A stretch of 64,000 nucleotides of DNA, from positions 49,314 through 113,313 of the forward strand of contig CACRXP010000409.1 in NCBI GenBank assembly GCA_902702965.1, read 5' to 3'. How positions within the stretch are numbered: the first letter of the stretch is position 1; each line of letters starts with the position of its first letter. This DNA comes from Spirometra erinaceieuropaei. Lineage: Eukaryota > Platyhelminthes > Cestoda > Diphyllobothriidea > Diphyllobothriidae. Shown here piece after piece: positions 11,359-24,771 of the stretch. A program made the position numbers and the translations under genes. Under the pieces are notes generated by a model. The model ran no database searches, was not told the DNA's origin, and worked only from the letters and a program-made list of their open reading frames with translations.

Positions 11359-11823
11359 TGAACAGGGTAAGACTACACTTGAAGCCTAGGCAAACACCGA
11401 TTTCAAATTCAACCTCTGCCGAATGACTGTCAGAGACATGGGCAGTCGGGAAGACGGGTTGCTGGGAAGACGGTTGCCTGTTAGGCTAGCTGCTGGCTAC
11501 CCGGCGCGTCCGCAGGTGGCGGATAGTGGGACGACCTTCAATGAAGGTTAGTTGCGAAATAAGCAGACCCAGGTCTGACATTGCTACCATGGTGCGGTGG
11601 GCTGAAGTCTGGCACGCTGAAAGCCTTATTAAATGCCGCAAAACCCAATCATGGCATTGTGACATGGCCACCGTAAACCGCCATTAAATAAGTTTACTTG
11701 CCACAGCTGCCTTGTGATTAGGTTTTTAAGCCAAAGTGCTAGAGGAGACCACCTCGAGCAAACAATCCGAGCGGCTGTTAGGGATCCGCCCGTATTCGAA
11801 ATTAGCAAGAAAACTCATGAAAC

Positions 11824-13035
11824 ATGTCCGATCACAGTACTACGACCCATGCTACGGCGTGCGCGGGAACGGACGCGCTTCGCAACCCCGGTCCAGTGGT
11901 GCGGGCGAATAGTATGCGAGCTGGACAACACAATCGTGGACGGACTCTCGGTATTGGATGCTGGAATGTACGAACGTTCCTGGACCCTGGTACCCAAAGT
12001 CTGACCGCACGCAGCCTTCATCAGTACAACGTGGATGTCTGCTGTCTGTCTGAGGTACGACTTCCTGACTCGGGCTCTCGTGAAATAAAGATCCCGGGAG
12101 TCGAATCCCACTTCACCCTGTACCACAGCGGCCCCCGCGATTCCTCTGGTTGACACGGTGTGACGGTCGCCCTATCACAACAAGCGGACCTCGCGCTACT
12201 TGCTTGGGAACCAGTCAATGACCGGTTGGCCTACGTGCGACTGAAGGGTCACTTCACGAGCATCTCCATTGTCGCTGTGCACGCACCAACTTCGGCTGCC
12301 GAACAGCGCGATAAAGAGGCGTTTTACTCTCAGTTGCAAGCGCTAGTTGAAAGACTGCCTCGCCGCGATCTGCTAATTGTTGCTGGCGATTGGAATGGTC
12401 GAACTGTATCTGGCGACCCCACAACCAGTCATCTTCTTGACCGCTTTGGTCTTGGTTCCCGATGTAAAAATGGTAAGAAATTGCTGAACTTCACAGATTG
12501 AAACCGACTGCTTGTCACCAACACATGTTTCCAGCATCGCAAAAAACATCTGCTGACCTGGTATTCAAACGACGGTCGTACGGCCAGTCAGATTGACTAC
12601 ATACTAGTCAGCTCAAGGTTCCGCAGCTGGGTTCACGATAGCAGATCGATGCGTGGTGCCGAGACTGGTAACACACATGGGTCGGACCATGTCCTCGTCC
12701 GTACACGCCTGAAAGTTCATCTCTCATCGGCGCCAAAAATGCCACGTCCTAGACGCCTCGATGTTGCAAAAATCCGGCAAGCCAGCACTGCTGAGGCCCT
12801 AGGCATAGAAATCCGGACCTGTTTTACAACCAGAGCCGACGGAGAAGTCAGTAACCAGTGGTCGTCACTGAAGACATCAGTCTATGGGGCAGCTGAGAAA
12901 ATCCTAGGATACACCCAACGACGCCGCAGTGACTGGATCAGCGGAAGAACCCTGCAGTTTTCTGCTCAGACGACTAGAGCCAGGTCCCGCAACAATGACT
13001 CCTTCTTCCAACTTCGGAAGATGACGGCAAAATAG
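11824..13035 (+). pseudogene. RTE endonuclease region, broken by stops
   Basis: It encodes the endonuclease that nicks target DNA to prime reverse transcription. Landmarks in order: GCWNVRTF, LSEVRLP, a VAVHAPTS block, VAGDWNGRT, SQIDYILVSSRF and GSDHVLVRTRL, which are the catalytic-site motifs of this endonuclease family. All lie in one frame, interrupted by stops at about 12151, 12499 and 13033. A long basic linker follows. The start is taken at the first ATG of the frame, 34 codons before the family-typical RTLGIGCWN. Confidence 0.8.
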
Positions 13036-13178
13036 GCCAGTGATGACGGGAAGCAATATTGCGCTAAAAAGAGACATTTATTTAACAGGCCTCGAACGTT
13101 GGTGACACTCGAAAGCTGTGCCGTCTGATCCGCCAAGTTAGCGGTAAGCCCTCTACACTGAGTGACTCTGTTCGCGAT

Positions 13179-14894
13179 GTGAACGGCGGCTTTATTGCTG
13201 ACAACTCGCCCAAAGTCAAGCGCTGGCGTGAGCACTTTGATCACCATCTCAACTTCGATGCTCAAACTTCATCGCCCTTGCTCTCCTCCTCAGCTAAATT
13301 TCTTCCGTCTCCTACCTATGCATTGCCATGCGATCCCCCTTCCGAGGAAGAAGTCGCCGATGACATACGAAAGTTGCGCAACAATAAGGCACCCGGAGAG
13401 GACGATATACCCGTCGAAATCTTCAAGTCTTGTGTCGACACTCTGGCGCCCTGGCTCCATGAGGTAATTGAACGAGCGTAGAGAGACGAGGTGATTCCTG
13501 AAGACTGGGGTTTAGACATCCTTGTACCTATCTTTAAGAAGGGAGATAAGACGAAATGCGAGAACTAACGCGGCATAAGTCTCATCGACGTTGCTGCGAA
13601 GATTTTCGATATTGTCCTACTAAGAGGATTCCAGGCTGTGCGTGACTCAATGACGAGGCCCAACCAAGCCGGATTTCGTGCTGGACGTGGATGCGCAGAT
13701 CAGATATTCACACTGAGGCGCATTCTCGAATTTCGCCATAGTTACCAACAACCAACGGCCGTCTGCTTCGTTGACTTCGCCACCGCGTTCGATTCCGTTC
13801 ACCGTGAGTCCCTATGGCGGATAATGGCGCTGGATGGTGTACCGACAAAAATCATCGCCAGGATCTAGGCCTACTATCGCTCCACTACTGCGAGAGTCCT
13901 GGTCCGTAACAATCTTTCCCAACCGTTCGGTATTTGGTCTGGCGTCCGACAGGGTTGTATCCTGTCACCCATAGTGTTCAGCTACGCAATTGACTGTATC
14001 CTCGGGAGGGCCCTACGCGATAGTGACGGCATTGAATTTGTACCCGGACATCAACTGACTGATCTCGACTATGCCGATGATATCGCCTTACTTGCTTCAA
14101 GTTTTGGTTATCTGCAGTCTATGGTGTCACGGGTGAACGAGGTCGCTAAATCCGTAGGTTTGTCCATAAACGCTGGAAAGACCAAAGTATTTTCAAACTA
14201 CATCCCTAACCAGGAGAAGGCACCCCTGGGGATTGATGGCTGTCAACTTGAAGAAGTAGACAGTTTTAAATACCTCGGGGTGAGGCTGCTGCCTAATGGA
14301 CAGAGCAAGAATGATATCGTCTCCCGAATCGATGCGGCCTGCTAGGTTTTTTCAAGCCTTAGGAAATGCCTGTGGAACCGACGTGACCTCTCCATCGCCA
14401 CTAAGATTCGCGTGTACCATGCATCTATCCGGTCTGTCCTTCTCAGCGTTTGTGAATGCTGGGCATTGCGCGTGGAGGACGAGCGAAAACTAGAGGTATT
14501 TGACCACTACTGCCTGAGGATCATCCTTCGAGTGAAGTTAACTGACTTCGTCTCAAATGAGACAGTCCGCACTCGCTGCGACAACATCGCGAGGATAACT
14601 CAGGCCATCCAAGAAAGACGACTAAGGTGGTTCGGGCATGTTCTTCGTCGTCCACCTCAGGAGCTCAGTGTTACTGCCCTCGATCCGGCACCGTTGCCCC
14701 ATTGGAGGCGTCGAAGAGGGGGTCAGTTCAAAACCTGGCTCGACACAATTCGTCAAGACATGGATATGGTTCTGGGACCTTCGGTGTTCGGCCTCCGTCG
14801 TTGGCGGAGAGAATGGGTTGAACTGTCTAGATCTGCTGCCGCGGCTCATCACGCATGGAGAGGTACAGTTCGGGACATCATCGAGGCCGGCTAG
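13179..14894 (+). pseudogene. RTE reverse transcriptase region, broken by stops
   Basis: It continues the element in a second frame after a frameshift. Landmarks: NNKAPGEDDIPVEIFK, PIFKKGDK, NQAGFRAGRGCADQ, FVDFATAFDSVHR, GVRQGCILSP, the catalytic LDYADDIALLA and a FKYLGV block. After these comes a C-terminal domain with WFGHVLRRP, characteristic of RTE and related LINEs. In-frame stops lie at about 13479, 13567, 13866 and 14343. The catalytic YADD is intact, but the frame cannot be translated through. Confidence 0.85.
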
Positions 14895-14960
14895 ATCAGG
14901 CATGGTCGCAGCCGTATCAAGTACAATTACAAGTAAGGGCAGCCTGGGCGATGTCGGTTA

Positions 14961-15519
14961 AGAAACCTATAATCCGCACACGGAGAAAATTACTTGTACA
15001 TATTTGGCTGAGTTTTGTATAGGAGTCGCTGATTTAGTCCACTTTCCAGCTCCTTCTTAAGGACCAGTAAGCACATTACTTACTGCATTTCCGACGTCAG
15101 CTGTCCGAGTTCGGCCTTCTAAACAACAGAGCACGCTCGTTACGCACAACTTGCCTTCACGGAATCCCCATCGAACGTCACTTAGCAGGGTATGCTGTGT
15201 CAGGTTTCCCAATGGCTGCGGCTGAATTGTTATTTTCACAATTTTGTAAATGACACAAGTGAGTCTGATACGCTTTCACTTGTTTCTGGAGTCTTTGCTG
15301 TCGATTTTATCAATGCTGCGATTTGTGCATGTTCCTAGAATGTAGCTAAGTAGGCTACACCTGCACCGGCTTCAGAACGCATGATAATGGTTTGGACAGT
15401 TCTCTCATGATCTCCTTTAGCAAATCGGATGTCATGTCGTCTGGATCACATGCTTTTCGACATATTTAGCCTCATCAGATCTCTGGGAATGGTCGTTTAG
15501 ACAAAGGAAGCAGTCTCAT
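14961..15519. other. Unassigned
   Basis: I see no convincing gene between the RTE element and the CR1 3' fragment. Confidence 0.35.
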
Positions 15520-16000
15520 TCGTCGAGGCAGTAAAGTTTCAGAAAGGAAAATTTTGGGGAGTGCCTATGAACTTCCTCTAGTTACAAATTGTTTGAGAAA
15601 AACACTGATAAGGGAAAGTTGAAAAATAAATTTTGTGCGTAATTGTATGGGAAAAACAGTCGGCGGTCTGCTAGTTAAGAAATCGTGATCATTAACAGTC
15701 ACTCTATTATCATAAGTGGGTAGCATATTCAGGTTTTCATGTTGGGTCACGTAGCCTAAGAGTGTGGTTTGTAATTGTGAAGCTTGATGCGCCTCCAGTC
15801 TGTAATCAGATAAGTCCACAAAGGAGAAGAGGACAACATACGCAGGCAGGGCATTCCACGCTGTGCCTTACCTGTGAAAGAAAAAGAAATTTCGTCCATT
15901 GGTTTTCGCCTTATTAGGAGACTACCGCAAAAAGTGGGCATGCCAGCTTGAGTGAAGTATCCCTCGGATCTAGGCAACAGTCCTCCAATAAGTTGCAGTC
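15520..16000 (-). mobile_element. CR1-like LINE, 3' end fragment
   Basis: The minus strand matches the 3' end of the CR1 element at 57.2-61.7 kb. It carries the last coding residues (a YFTQA-like block, G-K-x-x-W-T-K/R, then A-W-N-A-L-P-like sequence in broken frames) and the 3' UTR, with shared AAAAACA(C/T)TGATAA and GTAATCATTAA-like blocks. Several stops and frameshifts are present. Confidence 0.6.
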
Positions 16001-17534
16001 GGAAGAAATCAACCTACCGCATCCTGTAAATGTGCACGAAACTATGTGAAAGATGCACTGGGTTTGTCTCATACTAACATCCTTTTCAGCGATTGGGTTC
16101 CTGTTTCGTTTGCGCCTTCCATTTCAACCATAGAATCATCTTAAATTCTCTGCGCCGCTGTTCGGTAGATTGTTTTTCTAAAATATGTCAAAGAAGTTGT
16201 TTTACAAGGTTTCCTTGCTTTTAAATGCATTTAATGCCTCAAAATTCCTATACGAGAACTATAATTTCCCAAACTTCCGCTCCTAATTCATCAATGTTTG
16301 AACCTTTATTTAGTTATTTGTGTCTGTTGTTCAGTCTTTCCCTTTGAATCGGTTATTGATTTATTAGAATAACGTGGCAAGGTTCACCAAACCAGTCCAC
16401 AATTTAAATCATTGTTGCGATCGCTGTCGTGCATAATGAACATGTTTGGGACAAGGATGGATTCTAGATTAACACTGGCTTGCCCACTTAACCCTCAGTG
16501 TTACAGTCTTGCCTCGAACATTTTCTAGATATTCAACACATATACGAACAAGTTTATTTTCCAGTATAGCCAATGCCTTGTACAGAAAATACTTTTCTGA
16601 ATATTAGGAACATCGTGAGAAGTGACGAAAACATGTTGATTCGTCGTACATCCGATTAAAATACCACCTAAGTTAGTTTTCATTTAATCAAATTTGCCAC
16701 TCAGGAACAATGTTATTGCTCTTCCTCGCATTTCTGTAAACAAAGTCAGTGTTGATGATTTTCATCAGGACCCTTGAGACAAAATGGCTTAATAGTAAGA
16801 CTTCGCCACGACAGACGCGACGGCACCCTATTGCATTTAAGCCTGCAACACAAAGGGCACGGCCTAAATACAACCAAAGCTTTAACCGCCAGCGCGAAGG
16901 GATCTTGTAGGGAGCTGTAATTTTTATCTTATTTCTGTAAAGGCATCTCCCCAGTTTCGGTGAGCTCGTTGCCAAAGCACGCTGTCCTAAAAAAACAATA
17001 CAGAATCGGCATACTGAGCGGATTCTGGATTAATTGCATAAACGTGTACCACAATATATTTTTCGTAAGGAAAACCCAAATTATTACCAGAGAATTGCGA
17101 AAAGGAATTGATCAACCACGATTTTTCTGGGTTGGTTTAGTTTGCCTGCAAACTCGCCCTGTCAAATCCACTTTAGATATCGTTCCAAAGCTTTTTATCG
17201 TACATGAACATGACGACATCACAAATAAGTCAATAACGTTTATACTAAGCAGACTAAGGTCAAGAACGGAGACTTGATAACAGCAATTTCAACCGCTACC
17301 ACTGTCTTCTAACAATCTTTGACATATAAAAGTGTATAGCCCCTTAATAATTCTTCGGCTTATTTTGTTCAGGGGGTTACTGAGGTCGTATACCAGGATA
17401 CAGATGTCTTAATATTCGAAACCAGAGAGTGCATGGCATGTCTTCTAGTAACCGCCTGTGTTAAGCATCCAAAACAATAGAGCATGTTTGCCAGACAAGA
17501 CCTACCCCTTTGGAATCTATTATATGTCTCGCTT
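16001..17534. other. Unassigned non-coding
   Basis: I recognise no exon or repeat. ORFs at 16688-16975 (minus) and 16960-17277 (plus) have no motif I can name. Confidence 0.35.
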
Positions 17535-17800
17535 AACAAGCATAATGGTATTACTGCCAAAGATAAGGTAGACTGGAATGTCCATTTCTGGCCTATTAGC
17601 CGTCTGCAGCCTGTCATACCCAACCTGGGGCTCAAAACTGCCATTCACGTCTACTTTACCTTTGTCGGTAATGCCAATCTGCATATATGATGAGCCTGGT
17701 GCGGCTGCTGGTTGGACTCGAGAGCAAGTCCATAAGGCACAACGGGACGAACGAATTTCGTTGAAACGATCGCTGAGCGTCCCTCTACCGCCGCATAGTA
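17535..17800. mobile_element. SINE fragments in inverted arrangement
   Basis: A minus-oriented SINE tail (17547-17630) faces a plus-oriented tail (17642-17690, CTTTGTCGGTAAT). A plus-oriented GC-rich SINE head with GCACAACGGGACGA follows at about 17697-17797. The mirror centre is near 17611. The tRNA body is lost. Confidence 0.6.
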
Positions 17801-18779
17801 GATTATGCTGCTATATGAAGCGCATTATCTTGCCTTTTAATATTTTTATATTATTTTGAAGCAAAGTGAGTGAATCTAATTTTATGGGAATTTTTAGGGG
17901 AGACCTTGCTGCCACATTTGCACAATGGCGTGCTCATTGCAGATTCCCAGTCGGCAGGTATATAGGCTGCTTCGAATGTGACTCCGGAGAGGAAGAACTG
18001 TGCTTCGGACGTCTTTCCAGGTGGCGTCTTTCAGTAATTTCGGAAATATGTTATATGATCCAGGTAAGTGAGACTCATTAGGCGTCATCAGATCTTTAAA
18101 AGAAATCCCTTCGGCAAACGAAAAAGCTTAAGGCGTTGGGCCAGGAGGATTAAATAGACTCGCATACGTATGTATGGATTCAAAATTGCAAATTATATTT
18201 TGTCTATGCCCTATCGTCTTTAAACTCTATGCCTCTAGCAGATTTGGTCTTCATTTCGCGTGACCCTTCTTTTATAACCATATCACAACTTTGGCTTCTC
18301 TACTTGGCGGTTCAGTTGGCCTTTTGTAAAGGTATTTAATAGCTTAATTACTATTCTTATGCGCATTGCACTTTCTTAACGACGCAGAAGTCCTATATGA
18401 AGGTGGTTTCCTCCCAACATTGTTTTCTATTGAAACTTTAATGTTTCATTTAGGCATTGCATCTCATGATCATTTCTTTCGTCATATCGGACAGTGATGT
18501 GTTAGAGCAATGTGCAATGACCAGTCAAATCATTTCCATCCTAGATTGTGTCACCAGAAAATGCTTATTCCGAGATTTTATTGTTTACTTCGATCTTTAT
18601 GTAATTTAAATCGCCTCCCCAACTATCTCAAGTAATTACTTGACCGTTCGGCTACTCGTAATCAGGAATATTTCCACAACAGTACGCCATGGCCTTTTAG
18701 GCTAAGTTGGAGTATGCATTGCACCCATACAGTGCTGTCCAGCAATTTCGTGAGCATAAGGTTCACAGTGTTCGACGTT
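17801..18779. other. Unassigned non-coding
   Basis: No exon is recognised. The ORF at 17866-18081 has a cysteine pair (C-E-C) but no family match. Confidence 0.3.
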
Positions 18780-19230
18780 TACTCCTTAGAACCGTTAAAG
18801 AAACTAGGCGGAATTAGCTAGAAATAACCTGAGCGTCATGCACAGTGAAAAGCGTTCAAAAGCTGGGTATGGACTGACTGTGAAAACCAAAGCACAGTAA
18901 AGACGTGGCGTATTAGAATTTATCATGATCAGGACGTCACACCGAATAGCAAATCTATCGAGATCTTCTAACAAACAGGCCAAAGACCTGTTAATTAATT
19001 GTTACTCTAGCTGTCTCGAAAAAAATCACGGAATTTTACTAGTTTATCTAAACCGTTTGGCCTGACCTGTCTACTAAGCAGGTAGTCTTTGGGCATAATT
19101 AACCCCACATGCTGGGACGACCAGGTTTCTGTCAATGCGACTACATCTGAAAATGTATCGAAGTCATGGATCATCAGTTCGTCGCGCTTTGATAACGTAA
19201 TCTACACATTTTATGAGTGAATTTGAGTTT
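18780..19230 (-). mobile_element. Decayed LINE endonuclease (CR1/jockey-like) remnant
   Basis: The minus strand reads LSKRDELMIHDFDTFS, then DVVALTETWSSQHVG, the typical start of a CR1/jockey endonuclease. A degraded LIMINSNTP block near 18930 corresponds to the GDFN motif. Stops and indels are many. Confidence 0.45.
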
Positions 19231-20334
19231 GCAATTAATGATAGAGGTTGTTTAATTGTTGTGCGAAATTTCGATTATCGCGTCAGTTGCGCGGACATTC
19301 GGTTCGGACCCGTCCAAGGGAAACATATCTGACAATGCCTAACTAGGTTAATGTACATAACGAAATGTTTTCCGCCCTCACTGATCTTTGTGTCAGTTCT
19401 TGAACTAGTAGGTAACGTTTCAATCTCTCTGCCGGCGAGTAGATCGGTTATAAAAACGCCGGTTCTGGGGTTTCTTATCAATATGCGCCCGAAAATTACC
19501 CCGCGTTGTTTTATCAAAATTACTTTGGAGGAGTATCAGGGCTTCCAAAACAGTATGTTTTGGAGATATGGCGTTTGATTTCATTTTTACTTGCTATTGA
19601 CGTGTCGATATTTAGGGGGTGTGACACTTTGGCGAAAAAAGCCGGATATGATGAAAATATTCTTTACCGTTTCTGTTGCTTTACTACTGAAAAATTCACA
19701 GGCACGAACGCCTCTGTATTACGGTCTGCAGTTTTGATAATTAACTCTATACTACTGATCAGTGGAGAGATTGAGTCTCTGTTGTGCGTCATCCTCCTTA
19801 TATAACCATAAAACCACTTTGGGCTCTCTACAGCCCCGCTCAGTCGTAGATTAACTAAGCTTCTTTTTGCACTTTACGTGCATTTAGCAATACAGAATTC
19901 GGGAGATTTTTTCCCAAAACGACGTTTTCTGTTCAGACGTGTAAAGCTTGATTTTGACATTGATGCCCTTTGCTTATTATCTTCCGTGAAATGGGGCTGT
20001 CATTGCTTATAACACTGAGCAATAACCCAGTGAACCAGATCCAAGCCAACATAATGTTAACAGAAAACGCTGATTTCTAGGTTATGCTGTTTACTTCCGT
20101 TTTACACTTGACCTATGTTTCCGCGTCAAATATTTCTTCCAACTTTTTGTTTGTTCGGGCACTCGAAATAGGTAAGTTTCCTAAAACAATAGTCAACGCT
20201 CGGTAAATGTGAATGGTGTAACTACTGTACCCTTTCATTAATATGCAGCCTCTTTGTGAGCATCAAATCCAGAGCTTTCGTCTGGTGTTAAGTCTGAAAT
20301 TTTAAGTGAATAAAAACGTGCTTAATAATCAGTA
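19231..20334. other. Unassigned, probably old LINE debris
   Basis: ORFs at 19275-19578 and 19506-19805 carry no motif I can name. The stretch lies between two copies of the same LINE endonuclease remnant. Confidence 0.3.
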
Positions 20335-20760
20335 AATCGAGCGCCATATCCAGTAAACGCCCGACAGATGCTGAGTCTCTACTAACTGCGAAAACCGAAG
20401 CAATGTATTAAAGTCTACCATGATCAAGACCTTAGATCTACCACATATTATTTCCAGCTACTGTTGTACGTAAATGTTTATCGTCCGATTATTTATTAGT
20501 GGTTGAAACAATGTCAGAAAGTCAAAATTTGGTGAAAATGGTACTTAATAATTTGCTGTCTTGCCTCTGTTGCACGAGCAAATTTATTTGTTTTGTCTAA
20601 AACCGTTAGACCGTATACTACTTATTTGAGCGTCTTCTTCCCTTATGTATTGCTCTTTTTTCTTTGCCAGATAGTACTCAGACATAGTAGCTCACAGTCT
20701 TCCTCGAGATGGTGCAATTCGAGTTCTGTCTGAGAGCGTATACCTGTGAATAGAGCAAAT
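20335..20760 (-). mobile_element. Second decayed LINE endonuclease remnant
   Basis: The minus strand reads VLIMVDFNTLLRF with downstream residues similar to those near 18930. A block resembling the DEL start motif lies near 20720. DNA similarity to 18830-18960 is visible (shared AAAACC(A/G)AAGCA and a T-CATGATCA-GAC block). Confidence 0.4.
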
Positions 20761-21659
20761 ATATTAACTCTCAATACGCTGAGGTTTAATAACCAAATGT
20801 ACACATTTTACGCAACCCATCAAGTCATGCTTTTAGCGCACGGTGATGGCTCTACGCGCATCGAATAGTTGATATTGCGAATTCGCTCTTCCTCATTACT
20901 ACATTTGAACCACGGTTTTTGAGGTCGTTCGCGTTAATATTTACTATAACTCACCTAAATAAATTGTATGGCGTCCGATAAATGTCCTAAATACACGATC
21001 ACCGTTTAATACCACTGTCTTCACAAAATAGAATAGCCGTATGAAATATCCATAAATGCAACCAATTTTGCACTTGTGATATTTCTTTTGCCAAATATGA
21101 GCTTTACTTTCCACGTAGAAAATACTTTTTCTCATTGCGACCGTAGTAATCCAAGTGGAGAACTTCACACTTTACTGTCAATTACACTTGTGCATGTCTG
21201 AAGCATGGAGTTACAGAAGACCCGCTGACCTGACCTGCGACCCCACAATTTGCAATTTTTTTAAAGGACAGGCGTTCTCCTTTAAAGTTTTGCCGAAGTT
21301 TTGACAAAGGGTTAATCCTTACTCAAAGTCGTGAGGTCAGTCGTGGGTGAGAAATGTAGACGGTCGATTTCTTAGATTAATTATTGGCTATTTAGGTGTT
21401 ACTTGTCGGTGTATGCATATAAGAAATTGGATTCTAAACTAACATTAAATTTTTTTGAATGCAAATGCATATATGCAAAAGTACAAATCGTGACTTAAAT
21501 TAGGGGATAACGCTTAAAGATGAAAACTGGCTCTATTCGAACGCGTATATTAAATAAAAAAGAATAAGTTGACATGCAATGCAGCACTTAAAAACTGTCG
21601 GCGGATTATGTTAATAAAACACTGTCGGACTAATTATTTCTCTTAGTCTTATTCTCACG
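20761..21659. other. Unassigned non-coding
   Basis: Nothing recognised, apart from a minus-strand stretch at 20800-20960 that may be further LINE debris. Confidence 0.3.
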
Positions 21660-22060
21660 ATTCTGATAGTAATCGATTATCCTTGGGATGCCGTTTTTAT
21701 TAAAAATATTAATGTCCGTACATCTGAACATAGGTATTGATAAAACACTGCATAGATTTAATAATTGCATCGGTACAAATGGTTAAAAATCTGGTGTTCA
21801 GTTGTAATCATTCGAATGCAACATTCATTAAAATTATTAATGTCGTTACGTGTTTGCATATACCATAGGTTGACGTGACAAAGGAGAGCCGAATTCAACG
21901 TTTTTAGCAAACAACGATTGCGAATTTCGGGAAAAGGAATAGCTATAGGGTAGGATGAATGCTTGTCTTTTTGCGACAAAGGAACATATTGATGAATTCA
22001 ATGCCCAAAACAAGAAGCATTTATGCTATATGATTACGGAACCATGCTAGTGGGCGAGGA
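21660..22060 (-). pseudogene. Six-cysteine family, copy E, decayed divergent member
   Basis: Minus-strand frames, read in order, give INMFLCRKKTS, then (other frame) IPFPEIRN, LNSALLCHVNLWY, TRNDINNF and C-C-I-R, then IFNKNGIPRIID. These align with copy A (PFSS, ELNSAKRILANF) and with copy D at 27786 (YIYRDFCSRKKDK, CLLHVNLSR, TRPDI, VLFRNSPKGYL). At least two frameshifts separate the blocks, so it is not translatable as one exon. Homology rests on short blocks kept in the same order and should be tested by profile alignment. Confidence 0.4.
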
Positions 22061-24771
22061 CGATGCACTTCGTGATAACACAGTCTCTGATATTTAACAT
22101 CCGGATTCCCAAACATAAGTCAAAACCTCTGTAATACATCAGCAGATACGGTGAACCACAGCACCCAGGAATGTATCGTAGGTGCTCAGATTACTGTATA
22201 CGCTAATTTACAGCTGTAAGGATGTTTTCATAGCTGGAATGCTGCAAGACTAAGCTAACAAAATTAATCACGTTCCTATGCGAACGATGTTAAATCGTAT
22301 ATAAAAAGAGTTTGCCTGGACTATCTTTAAAAGGACGTGGTATGAAGCACTGTCAGAAAACGTAAATAATCGGATTGCATAACATTTATATAATTGATTA
22401 TATACTTATATATACAGCTAGTACTTACGTCGGGATACAGTTTACTACGTTAGCTGGATAGTAATTGCAGTACTTATCGTATTACTTGTTTGCGGAAATA
22501 GCTGTTCGTAACTATTTCACAGAAGTTGATTATCTTCAACCCGTGCAATGTCGCCTACATTTGAGAGACAGGCGGGGGCAGCATTGATGCATTGCCTATT
22601 GACTTTGGTAGTGCAAATCTGTGCGACTCCGACCACACATGTTCCCTCCATAATGTCAAAAATTGTAATAGAATGAAATGATCCGGTAGCCTGGTGTGGA
22701 TTCGAGTCATGGCACGGGAATATGACACATGCTGCCTATGAGATCTACTGCACGCAAATGATCTTGCTGTACGTTCTTATGTAGTAAAGGACTTTCAAAA
22801 TCTTAAACAGTAGTAGCGTAAATGTATGCAAATAAATCGAATTCCTCTTCGGTTACGATATATCATATGCTTAACCGCCTAACATATACAGTGAGTAAAC
22901 TGATTTACCAAGGCATAGAGTCAATATATATATGTGTTCATTAAACACCAATTTCAGAAGAAGTAAAAACATAAACAATGCTTTGGGTGGTGTTGCGTTT
23001 CTTTGAATTTCTGTTTTTGTAAACAGCGCTTTAAAATGTCAAAACACTTTTCTTTGATGTACAGAATGTCTTCTTATGGAAAGGGGTAAGTAAACAATAA
23101 AGCACAAATATAATATTTTTAGCGCAATGTTTTAGTGAGGTTAACATTTGCACATGCTTTAAGAACTACTATAATCTCAAGTATGGTGGATTGTTTTCAG
23201 CCCACATTTTAAATATAGATTGCAAAACGGTTTCCCGAATTTTCATGGTATTCCTTCTTTTTCTAAATTGATTGAGATGGGGCTCAATAAGAAAAAGCAA
23301 ATTTGTTTGATTTCAACAACAACGGTTTGCATAAAGTAACACGCTGCCAGACGAATTATTGAAATTTGTTAATGATACTAACAAGCGTGATCATAAATAT
23401 ACCAATTTGTGTTTTTAAATAGAACGTTTATTTCGTTAAATGTATTGGCACTTTTCGTACGTATTGGATTACGGTGAGTTTTATATCGGTATTAAAATAC
23501 CACCGACACATCAGAATCTTCAGTGTCTCGCCTTGATCGTATATAAAGACAAATTCGTTATTATTTTTTTGCTATAAAACTCTTAAATAGGATACCTTTC
23601 GAAGACAGGTACCGACGCAATGAGAGTTTGAGTGTTCTTTTCTACAAAAAAGGTTGTTTTCGGTTACTTTTGGGAATGTACTTAACCATGAAACAGCATC
23701 GTCGAATAAAGTAGCAGTCCAGAATGAAGGTCGGTAAAGAATATGATTCGATAAACTATAAAACTTTTTTACAAGTAATCACTGTAAGGAGTGCACTAAA
23801 ATTGCACCATATAGATCGGTCTCCCTGTACTTTGCATTTCTACATAGCGAGGCCACTTGTTTTCGTTCGCATGTTCCCAAGCAATGCTCAGACTTTTTAT
23901 GCCAATACAAATATTTATATTTTGCTAGAACTTTTAATGTTTCCCTTGTTCTATTTCTGCATCACGAGTAGTGTTCCATCTGTTTAAAACTGAAAATGAC
24001 CATTCAGTGTTGGTGGTTTTTGTGACAAGTAAAATTTTCCAAACGCCAAAATTTTCCCACCGATGTAGAAAATGGATTATCCGTGTGCGTTACTAATGCA
24101 TTTCAGGACGCCAAATCGCCTAAATTTACTAATACGATCTCAAAAATCGAAAAACATGTTTATAATAAAATACTGTTTGTGCTTTAGTTAGCTACAAAGA
24201 GAAAATTAATTTTCAAGTTCGGCAAGTCCCGCTAGGAGAAATACACTTATGAATCTTGCTCTCTTTTATAAAACACGCTCGGACACATCTCTTATTCTAC
24301 GAAAAGCATAAGCGTACGAAATTACCTGAGGATATCACATTATCCATCTTGCCTAGATTTATGAACACTTCGCTTGCTAAAGCAACGCATACACAATTTC
24401 TGTAAAAATGAAGGTCACATTTTTAAAGGAGTTGGACCAGGAAGCAAAATTCACGATGTTAAAGAAGTCCAAATATTCTTACCTTAGTTTCCATTTCCAT
24501 GTTTCATGAGATGGGTCACGTGCTGTACAGTAGGTGACCTTAGTCATTAAATGTCTATAGAAATTCCAAAATGCGTTTTCGTTCCAAAAATATTAATTAA
24601 TTAGGGTTGTAAAAAGGAAACATCTTAAAGTGTAATTTCATAATTATTCAATACCTTAAGATGTCGGCTTTGAAACGAGTTTTTTGCCGGATGCATTTCA
24701 AACAGTACACCGTGAAAATCACTAACTAAACAGCAAGAATTTTCCTTCGATTTAATTGCTCTTAAATACTC
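22061..24771. other. Long AT-rich stretch without recognised genes
   Basis: Only short ORFs occur. That at 23724-23987 (plus) has an isolated CTLHFY motif similar to the C-x-V/L-x-I-Y signature of the six-cysteine family, but the surrounding residues do not align. Confidence 0.3.

Larger units (their letters stand above)
11370..14960 (+). mobile_element. RTE-clade non-LTR retrotransposon, near full length, inactive
   Basis: A GC-rich 5' leader (about 11370-11823) is followed by one long coding region with an apurinic-type endonuclease and a reverse transcriptase in the order and spacing of RTE elements (the type called SR2 in schistosomes). It contains several premature stops and one frameshift between 13035 and 13179. 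The 3' end near 14960 is approximate; no long poly(A) is seen. Confidence 0.85.

Noticed and set aside
23724..23987. Plus-strand ORF with CTLHFY, similar to the family C-x-V-x-I-Y motif
   Set aside because: Only six residues fit; the flanking blocks of the family are absent.
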